This document shows positions 50,566-56,810 of a DNA stretch of 64,000 bases, one piece after another. Numbering within the stretch: position 1 is the stretch's first letter; each line of letters starts with the position of its first letter. Source of the DNA: JAKIYB01 sp964590255 (GTDB taxonomy: Bacteria; Armatimonadota; Hebobacteria; CAIYQO01); contig CAZPYA010000011.1 of NCBI GenBank assembly GCA_964590255.1, positions 1 through 64,000 of the forward strand, written 5' to 3'. Position numbers and translations under genes: made by a program. Below the pieces are notes generated by a model that saw only the letters and a list, made by a program, of their open reading frames with translations, did not search any database and was not told the origin of the DNA.

Positions 50566-50659
50566 GTCTAGTAGTCTGACAAAATGAAGATGCGTAGAAT
50601 GCCGCGCCGTGCTAAGGGTGCAGCTACGACGGCAAAATCATTTTGACGGAGTACTAGAC
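50566..50659. mobile_element. MITE-like inverted-repeat element
   Basis: Ends 50566-50587 and 50638-50659 are 22-bp inverted repeats with 19 matches, starting GTCTAGTA and containing CAAAATGA. The interior is 50 bases without coding content. It lies in the divergent space between cobA-hemD and hemL. The CTAGTA end is shared with the 10552-10696 element. Confidence 0.55.
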
Positions 50660-50683
50660 TGCTGATCGAAAAAGCCCTATAGA

Positions 50684-50713
50684 TTGCCATTTTCGTAAAA
50701 AATACCGCATAAT
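50684..50713 (+). promoter_or_regulatory. Promoter of the hemL operon
   Basis: TTGCCA (50684-50689), an 18-bp spacer and CATAAT (50708-50713), followed by TGGAGG before the 50744 ATG. Confidence 0.55.
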
Positions 50714-50743
50714 ACCGCGTCAGTTCATCCCTGGAGGCCGAAC

Positions 50744-51595
50744 ATGCAGCATCAGCGTTCGCATGATATCTTTACCCGCGCGCAAACCGTTATTCCCGGT
50801 GGGGTAAACAGTCCCGTGCGCGCGTATAAATCTGTTGGCCGCGAGCCGGTAGCCATCGCCGGCGGCGCGGGCAGCCGCGTCACGGATGCCGATGGCAATA
50901 CCTACATCGATTATATCGGCTCCTGGGGGCCGCTCATCCTCGGTCACGCACCGAAGCCGGTCATTGATGCCGTGTGCGCTACCGCCGCCCACGGAACTAG
51001 CTTCGGGACGCTCACCGAGCGTGAAGCCGATTTCGCCGAGCAGCTCTGCCGCATCGTACCGTGCCTGGAGATGGTGCGGTTGGTGAGTTCCGGTACCGAA
51101 GCGGTGATGAGCGCCATCCGCCTGGCGCGCGCCGCCACCGGGCGCGATCTGGTCATCAAATTCGACGGCGGATATCACGGCCACAGCGATGGCCTGCTGG
51201 CGAAGGCCGGCTCCGGTATCGCCACCCAGGGCATCCCCGGCACCCCCGGCGTGCCGGAGGCCTTCGCCGCGCTGACCATCACCATTCCCTTTAACGACCT
51301 CGACGCCTTGCGCCAGGTGCTGGAAGCGCGTGGCGGCGAAGTCGCCTGCCTCATCGGTGAGCCAATCCCCGCCAATATGGGCGTGGTGCCACCCGCCGAG
51401 GGCTACTGGTCCGTCGTGCAGGCAATGCTCCGTGAAGCCGGCGCGCTGCTCATTTTTGACGAAGTCATCACCGGCTTTCGCCTCGGGCTGGACGGCGCGC
51501 AAGGCTACCTGGGCGTCACCCCCGATCTCGTCACCATGGGCAAAATCATCGGCGGCGGCCTGCCGGTGTGCGCCTTCGGTGGCCGCGCCGCATGA
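50744..51595 (+). CDS. hemL: Glutamate-1-semialdehyde aminomutase, part before in-frame TGA
   Basis: This is the first 283 residues of HemL, which converts glutamate-1-semialdehyde to 5-aminolaevulinate. IPGGVNSPVRAY, the PLP-binding region (SSGTEAVMSAIRLARA) and the catalytic Lys267 (TMGKIIGGGLP) are all present. The frame stops at TGA 51593-51595, right after FGGRAA. The next codon is ATG in the same frame, and the sequence continues as the rest of HemL with no gap. Counting the TGA as one codon gives a 429-residue protein, the normal HemL length. It may be a nonsense mutation, a base error or read-through. Confidence 0.85.
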   Translation: MQHQRSHDIFTRAQTVIPGGVNSPVRAYKSVGREPVAIAGGAGSRVTDADGNTYIDYIGSWGPLILGHAPKPVIDAVCATAAHGTSFGTLTEREADFAEQLCRIVPCLEMVRLVSSGTEAVMSAIRLARAATGRDLVIKFDGGYHGHSDGLLAKAGSGIATQGIPGTPGVPEAFAALTITIPFNDLDALRQVLEARGGEVACLIGEPIPANMGVVPPAEGYWSVVQAMLREAGALLIFDEVITGFRLGLDGAQGYLGVTPDLVTMGKIIGGGLPVCAFGGRAA

Positions 51596-52033
51596 ATGAC
51601 AATGATGGCGCCGGAAGGCCCGGTGTATCAGGCCGGCACGTTGAGCGGCAATCCGCTGGCCGTCGCCGCGGGTATGGCCACGCTGCGGACGCTGGAGGAG
51701 ACGAACCCCTATCCGCACATCAATGCGCTGGCGCGCACGTTGGCCGACGGCATGACCGCCGTCGCCGCGGAAGCAGGCGTGCCCGCCATGGTCAATGTCG
51801 TTGGCTCCATGCTCACCGGCTTCTTCACCGACGGCCCGGTGACCAATTTCGCCGACGCATTGCGTGCCGACACGCAGCGATACGCGGCGTTCTTCCGCGC
51901 CTGCCTGGACGGCGGCGTGATGCTGGCGCCGAGTCAATTCGAGGCGATGTTCGTCTCTGCCGCGCACACCGAGGACGATGTCGCGCAGACGCTGCAGGTG
52001 ATGCGCGCAGCCTTCCGAAAGATCAGCGCATGA
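51596..52033 (+). CDS. hemL: Glutamate-1-semialdehyde aminomutase, part after in-frame TGA
   Basis: These 145 residues continue HemL in the same frame (MAPEGPVYQAGTLSGNPLAVAAG… is the canonical block after 'GGRxxxM'). The C-terminal domain is complete to the stop. Translation could restart at the ATG touching the TGA (TGAATG), which would give two polypeptides, or the two parts are one gene. Its stop overlaps the next gene by ATGA. The rest of the sequence shows no decay, so any inactivation is recent or only apparent. Confidence 0.8.
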   Translation: MTMMAPEGPVYQAGTLSGNPLAVAAGMATLRTLEETNPYPHINALARTLADGMTAVAAEAGVPAMVNVVGSMLTGFFTDGPVTNFADALRADTQRYAAFFRACLDGGVMLAPSQFEAMFVSAAHTEDDVAQTLQVMRAAFRKISA

Positions 52034-52698
52034 GCGAAACCACTCCCGAAATTCCATTCTATTACCCGATCTTCCTCAACCTGCGCGGCAAGCGTTGTTT
52101 GGTGGTAGGCGCGGGCAAAGTCGCCCTCCGCAAGGTGGAGAGCCTGCTGGAAGCCGGCGCGGAAGTGGTGGTGGTCGCTCCGGACGGCGTGCCGTTGCCG
52201 GACGGCGTGACCTGGTACCGCCGGCCTTTCGAGACCACCGACGCTGACGGCGCGTGGTTGATCATCGCCGCCACCGCGAACCGTGACGTCAATGCCGTCG
52301 TCGCCCGCGCCGCCGACGAGCGCCGCATCTGGGTGAACGTGGTCGACGTGCCGTACGAGAGCACCGTCATCATGCCTGCGGTCGTGCGCCGCGGCGCGCT
52401 GTGCATCGCGCTCTCCACCGCCGGCTCCAGCCCCGCGTATATCCGCAAGCTGCGCATGCAGCTCGAAGACGAATTCGGGCCGGAATACGGCGAGTTGCTC
52501 GACATGCTGCGGACGCTGCGCCGGTCATGGGAGCCGCGCGCGAAAGCCGCCGGACTGCCTGACGACGCTCGCCGCGCGGCCTGGGAGCGCGTCATCGCGC
52601 TCCCGTTGCTCGATTGGTTACGCGCCGGCGACCGCGCCACCGCCGAATCCGCCGCTACGGCGATCCTTGAGCAAGCGCTGGAAAATATCGTGTCATAA
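52030..52698 (+). CDS. Precorrin-2 dehydrogenase / sirohydrochlorin ferrochelatase
   Basis: This 222-residue protein of the CysG-N/Met8/SirC type has YYPIFLNLRGKRCLVVGAGKVALRKVESLLEAGA, an NAD-binding fold. VNVVDVPYESTVIMPAVVRRGALCIALSTAGSSPA supplies the catalytic Asp region. It oxidises precorrin-2 to sirohydrochlorin and may insert iron to give siroheme, the entry point of the Ahb pathway. The start overlaps the hemL stop. The next gene starts 63 bases later. Confidence 0.9.
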   Translation: MSETTPEIPFYYPIFLNLRGKRCLVVGAGKVALRKVESLLEAGAEVVVVAPDGVPLPDGVTWYRRPFETTDADGAWLIIAATANRDVNAVVARAADERRIWVNVVDVPYESTVIMPAVVRRGALCIALSTAGSSPAYIRKLRMQLEDEFGPEYGELLDMLRTLRRSWEPRAKAAGLPDDARRAAWERVIALPLLDWLRAGDRATAESAATAILEQALENIVS

Positions 52699-52760
52699 GA
52701 TATGCTCATACGGGTATAGATGATTGCGGACCGCCGACGTCCGCGGCAGGTGACGCATAC

Positions 52761-54035
52761 ATGATTGTTCTTGTTGGCTTGAACCATACGACCGCGCCGT
52801 TGACCTTGCGCGAACGCCTCTATGTCGGAAAATCGACGCTGGGGCGTTTGTTGCGTGAGCTCTGCGCATTGCCCGGCGTGGAAGAGGCTGTGGTGCTGTC
52901 CACCTGCAACCGCACCGAAGTCTATGCGTCCGCCAGTGACCTGTCCGCGCTGGTGAATTTCCTCGCCGACCGCGCCAACCTGCCGCACGACCTGCTGCTG
53001 GCCCACCTGTACCTGCTGCAGGGCGTCGAGGCCGCGCGGCATCTCTTCCGCGTCGCCGGCGGGCTGGATTCGCTGGTGATGGGCGAAATGCAAATCCTCG
53101 GCCAGGTGGGTGATGCGCTGGCTGCCGCGGTGGAATTCGATACCGCTGGCCGCCACCTCTCCACCCTCTTCCAGCACGCCATGGCTGTCGGCAAGCGCGC
53201 GCGCACGGAGACGGGCATCAGCGAAGGCGCCTTCTCAGTTGGCCGCATCGCGGTGGAACTGGCGCGGAAACTCTTCACCGATCTCACCGATCATTCCGTG
53301 CTGGTGCTGGGCGCGGGGAAGATGTCGGAGCTGTCCGCCATCCATCTCGCCGCCAACGGCGCCGCGCCCATTTACGTGGCGAACCGCACCCCCGACCACG
53401 CCCGCGCGCTGGCTGAGAAGCTGCACGCGGAGATCGTCCCCTTCACTGAGCTGACCGCGAAGCTGGCTGAAGTGGATATCCTCATCAGCTCGACCGGCGC
53501 GCCGCACATTGTGCTGCCCCGCGAGACGGTGGCGCAGGCGATGACGCAGCGCCCCGATCGCCCGCTCTTCATGATCGATATCGCCTTGCCGCGCGACATC
53601 GATCCGGCCGCCGCGGACATCCCGCACGTGTACCTGTACAATATCGATGACTTGGACACGGTGGCGGATGACTGCTGCCAGCAGCGGCAGGACGAGGTGC
53701 CGCGCGTGGAAGGCATCGTCAGTGAGGAAGTGGAGCGCTGGCGGCATCGCCAGGCCGGCCTGGAAGCGGCGCCGGTCATCTGCGCGCTACGCGACACCTT
53801 CGAAGCCACCCGTCAGGCGGAGTTGGAGCGCATGGCCTCTGTTCTCGCGACGCTCACCCCTGAACAGCGCGCGGCGGTAGACGCCCTCACTGCGTCGCTC
53901 ATCAACAAGCTACTGCACACGCCGACCGTGCATCTAAAAACGTTACTGACGCGCGAACAGCAGGCGCTGCCGCTGATCTGCGAACTCTTCAACCTGTGCA
54001 TTCCTGAAAATGAACACGAAAAGGAACCGGCATGA
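52761..54035 (+). CDS. hemA: Glutamyl-tRNA reductase (second copy)
   Basis: This 424-residue copy has the nucleophile Cys49 in STCNRTE, HLFRVAGGLDSLVMGEMQILGQV, the NADPH fold (VLVLGAGKMSEL) and the C-terminal dimerisation domain. It lies in the conventional order hemA-hemC, with an ATGA overlap to hemC, so it is likely the housekeeping copy, while the 46363 copy serves the cytochrome operon. The two proteins are clearly diverged (different N-termini and inter-motif sequence), so this is not a recent duplication. Confidence 0.95.
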   Translation: MIVLVGLNHTTAPLTLRERLYVGKSTLGRLLRELCALPGVEEAVVLSTCNRTEVYASASDLSALVNFLADRANLPHDLLLAHLYLLQGVEAARHLFRVAGGLDSLVMGEMQILGQVGDALAAAVEFDTAGRHLSTLFQHAMAVGKRARTETGISEGAFSVGRIAVELARKLFTDLTDHSVLVLGAGKMSELSAIHLAANGAAPIYVANRTPDHARALAEKLHAEIVPFTELTAKLAEVDILISSTGAPHIVLPRETVAQAMTQRPDRPLFMIDIALPRDIDPAAADIPHVYLYNIDDLDTVADDCCQQRQDEVPRVEGIVSEEVERWRHRQAGLEAAPVICALRDTFEATRQAELERMASVLATLTPEQRAAVDALTASLINKLLHTPTVHLKTLLTREQQALPLICELFNLCIPENEHEKEPA

Positions 54036-54943
54036 AGCTTCCGATCCGACTTGGCAGCCGCGGCAGCAAGCTGGCGCTGACCCAGAGCGAATGGGTGGCC
54101 GGCCAACTGGCGCAGCTCGGTTATCCCTGCGAGATCACCATCATCCGCACCACCGGCGACCGGCTCTCTGAACAGCCGGTCGATACGCTGCCCGGTAAAG
54201 GCGTCTTCGTGAAGGAGATCGAGCAGGCGCTGCTGGCGAACGAGGTCGACCTGGCGGTGCACAGCATGAAGGATCTGCCCGGCGAGATGCCGGAAGGCCT
54301 GACCATCGCCGCTGCCCCACCCCGCGAGGACACCCGTGACGTGGTGATCGGCCCGGCGGGACAGCCGGTGACGCTGGCGACGCTGCCGCATGGCGCGCGG
54401 CTGGGCACTTCCAGCCTGCGACGGCGGGCGCAAATCCTCGCGCGGCGCCGCGACCTGGCGGTGCTCGACATGCGCGGCAACGTCGACACTCGCCTGCGAA
54501 AGCTGGACGAGGGACAATACGACGCCATCGTGCTGGCCGCCGCCGGCATGCACCGGCTGGGCTTCCAGGCGCGTATCAACGACTACCTGCCGTCTGCCGA
54601 TGTGCTGCCCGCCGCCGGACAGGGCGCGTTGGCCATCCAGACGCGCAGCGATGACGTGGAACTGATCGCCGCGCTCGAACCGCTGCGCCACACGCCGACC
54701 ATGCTCGCCACCCGCGCCGAACGCACTGTCCTTGCCGAACTTGGTGGCGGCTGCTCCATCCCGCTGGGCGTGCTGGCGACCGTCGATGGCCCGCGCATCA
54801 CCCTCCGTGCCGCGCTGTGCAACCCCGCCAGCGAGGAGATCGTGCGCGAGCGACTGCAAGAGGAAGACACACCGGAGGCGATTGGCCGTGCCATGGCGGA
54901 ACGGCTGCGCGGTCGCGCAGCGCACTTCCTGTCGACTTTGTAA
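54032..54943 (+). CDS. hemC: Hydroxymethylbilane synthase (porphobilinogen deaminase)
   Basis: This 303-residue enzyme joins four porphobilinogens. Its dipyrromethane cofactor is attached to Cys241 in ELGGGCSIPLG, matching the E. coli position almost exactly. LGSRGSKLAL, VHSMKDLPG and GTSSLRRRAQ are the substrate-binding motifs. It overlaps hemA by ATGA. Confidence 0.96.
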   Translation: MKLPIRLGSRGSKLALTQSEWVAGQLAQLGYPCEITIIRTTGDRLSEQPVDTLPGKGVFVKEIEQALLANEVDLAVHSMKDLPGEMPEGLTIAAAPPREDTRDVVIGPAGQPVTLATLPHGARLGTSSLRRRAQILARRRDLAVLDMRGNVDTRLRKLDEGQYDAIVLAAAGMHRLGFQARINDYLPSADVLPAAGQGALAIQTRSDDVELIAALEPLRHTPTMLATRAERTVLAELGGGCSIPLGVLATVDGPRITLRAALCNPASEEIVRERLQEEDTPEAIGRAMAERLRGRAAHFLSTL

Positions 54944-54960
54944 CCTGGAGGCACTTCCCC

Positions 54961-55707
54961 GTGCTGATCTTCGATTGTCACGCCGAATTCGGCCCGCGTA
55001 CGATCCCGAATGCGATCCAGCGGCCCACCGCGCCTGACCTGGCCGCGCTGTTGACGGAGATCGGGGTGAGCCGCGCGTTGGTCACCCACCCCGCGCAGAG
55101 CGAGCAGCACCCACTGATCGGCAATGCGCGCATCATCGCGGAAACGCGCGAGACGCCGCTACTGGAATCTACGTGGGCGATTCTCCCGCCGCAAACTGAA
55201 GAGCTGGGCACGGTAGACGCCTTCCTTGCCGCCATGGCTGCGGCCGGCGTGCGGGCGCTGTGGGCCTATCCGGGCGCGCATCGCTACCTGCTGAATATGC
55301 TGACCCTCGGGCCACTCATCGAGGCGATGGTTCAGCGCCGCATCCCGCTCTTTGTAAAGGTGGCGCAGAACGACTGGCCGACAGTCTACGCGTTGCTCGA
55401 GGAAGCACCGGAACTGCGTTTGGTGATCGCCACAACCGCGCTATGGGGCGACGACCGCTTCTTCCGTCCGCTGCTGGACGCCTATCCTGATGTCTGCCTG
55501 TCCACCAGTTTCCTCTTTGTCGAGGGGCAACTGCCGGCGCTGGTAAGCCGATATGGCGCCGGGCGGTTGCTCTACGGCAGCAGCTTCCCGGATAACCAGC
55601 CGGGTGCGAGTCTCTTCCCGCTGCTGCATGCCGGGCTATCCGAGTCCGACACCGCCGCCATCGCCGGAGGCAACCTGCTTCGCCTGCTCGAGGAGGTGCA
55701 GCCATGA
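54961..55707 (+). CDS. Amidohydrolase-family protein
   Basis: This 248-residue TIM-barrel protein starts LIFDCHAEFGP (the metal HxH is degenerate: His-Ala-Glu) and ends with LLYGSSFPDNQPGASLFPLL, the family's last-strand Asp region. TGGAGG precedes the GTG at 54961, 17 bases after hemC, so it is probably in the same operon. The loss of the second His of HxH suggests a changed or absent metal site. Substrate unknown. Confidence 0.7.
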   Translation: MLIFDCHAEFGPRTIPNAIQRPTAPDLAALLTEIGVSRALVTHPAQSEQHPLIGNARIIAETRETPLLESTWAILPPQTEELGTVDAFLAAMAAAGVRALWAYPGAHRYLLNMLTLGPLIEAMVQRRIPLFVKVAQNDWPTVYALLEEAPELRLVIATTALWGDDRFFRPLLDAYPDVCLSTSFLFVEGQLPALVSRYGAGRLLYGSSFPDNQPGASLFPLLHAGLSESDTAAIAGGNLLRLLEEVQP

Positions 55708-56525
55708 GCCGTCGCACCCCGCTGGTCGAGCGTTTTCTGGCCGAAGGCCGGCTGGACGACTGCCCGATTTACGATCTCCACACCCATCCCGACCGCTTCA
55801 CCGGCATCTACTTCCCCGATCCGGAGATGGACGGCATCCTGCGGTCGATGGACCGCTGTGGCGTGAAGCAGATCGCCATCGCCCCGCACGCCGCGCTTTT
55901 CAACCCGCTGGACGGCAACGATCTCACCCTGCGTATGCTGGCGGCACACCCCGACCGCTTCCTCGGCTACATGGTCTTCAATCCGCGCTACCCGGAGACG
56001 CTGCCGGCGCTGCAGGCGCATACGGCGGAGACGCCGGGGGTGATCGGCTTCAAAATCCACCCCACCATGCACGACTACCCGCTGACCGGCGCGGCCTATC
56101 AACCGCTGCTCGAATGGACGAACGCGCACAAACTGCTGGTGCTGTCACACACCTGGGCCGACCCGCGTTGCAACGCCGACGCTTGTCGCGCCGTCACCGA
56201 ACAATACCCGGAGATGATTTTCCTCCTCGGCCACTCAATCTGGGGGCAATTCGATGAAGCCATCACCCTCGCCACGGAGATGCCGAATGTCTACTTGGAG
56301 CTGACCGCCTCGGAACACATCCCCGGTTTCATTGAAAAAGCGGTGCAAGGCGCCGGTGCCGAAAAAATCCTCTTTGGCACCGACCTGCCCTGGTTCAACC
56401 CGCACTACACCATCGGCTGCATTCTCTTCGCCGACATCGAAGACGCGGACCGCCACGCGATTTTACATGGTAATGCGGAGCGAATATTGGGAGTAGAGGC
56501 AAGGAAAGGGCGCACCGGAGAATAA
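55704..56525 (+). CDS. Amidohydrolase_2-family metal hydrolase
   Basis: This 273-residue protein has an intact metal signature: IYDLHTHPD at about residue 23, KIHPTMHDYPL, LSHTWADP, LLGHSIWG and FGTDLPWFNPHY. It resembles bacterial amidohydrolase_2 decarboxylases/hydrolases. It overlaps the preceding, degenerate amidohydrolase by ATGA; the two may form a heteromer with one active partner. The stop abuts an inverted-repeat element. Confidence 0.8.
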   Translation: MSRRTPLVERFLAEGRLDDCPIYDLHTHPDRFTGIYFPDPEMDGILRSMDRCGVKQIAIAPHAALFNPLDGNDLTLRMLAAHPDRFLGYMVFNPRYPETLPALQAHTAETPGVIGFKIHPTMHDYPLTGAAYQPLLEWTNAHKLLVLSHTWADPRCNADACRAVTEQYPEMIFLLGHSIWGQFDEAITLATEMPNVYLELTASEHIPGFIEKAVQGAGAEKILFGTDLPWFNPHYTIGCILFADIEDADRHAILHGNAERILGVEARKGRTGE

Positions 56526-56648
56526 TGTCGTCATTCTCCCGCCGGGCGCTCGTTCGTGGGCTAGGCGAACGCCCGCAGACATATGCGGTCATATTTCAAG
56601 GGCGCTCAACAACGCGCACAAGCCAGCGAACAAGGCAGAATGACGACA
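56526..56648. mobile_element. MITE-like element with TGTCGTCATTCT ends
   Basis: TGTCGTCATTCT at 56526-56537 and its exact complement AGAATGACGACA at 56637-56648 bound 123 bases. An inner GGGCG…CGAACGCCC hairpin follows the left end. There is no coding content. It begins immediately after the amidohydrolase stop codon. Confidence 0.5.
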
Positions 56649-56698
56649 GTATTCTCTGGTGTGCCCATAGGCGCTGCCGGTGCGGGTTGGTCGTTTCC

Positions 56699-56728
56699 TT
56701 GCCCGCATCCGGCCGGGTGTGATATAAA
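56699..56728 (+). promoter_or_regulatory. Promoter of valS
   Basis: TTGCCC (56699-56704), an 18-bp spacer and TATAAA (56723-56728). A leader of about 75 bases precedes the start codon. Confidence 0.5.
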
Positions 56729-56744
56729 TACAGGTACAGAACAT

Positions 56745-56785
56745 CAGCGATCGATGGTTCGCGCGAAGCGAGCCGTTGGTCGCTG
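56745..56785 (+). promoter_or_regulatory. Long leader hairpin before valS
   Basis: An 18-bp stem (56745-56762 with 56768-56785, including four G-U pairs by hand pairing) with a GCGAA loop lies 10 bases before the AAGGAGG of valS. No T-box sequence is present. It could be an RNA stability or translation-control element. Confidence 0.45.
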
Positions 56786-56810
56786 AACAGTTCTTTGAAG
56801 GAGGCTTACG

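Noticed and set aside
50744..52033. hemL as a frameshift, selenoprotein, or sign of a TGA-as-sense genetic code
   Set aside because: Both parts are in the same frame, so no frameshift. The position is normally aliphatic and not Cys, which argues against selenocysteine. pyrR, pyrB, hemL itself and others end in TGA, so TGA is a normal stop here.
56649..56810. T-box riboswitch upstream of valS
   Set aside because: I looked for the AGGGUGGNACCGCG core and a matching terminator/antiterminator pair and found neither.
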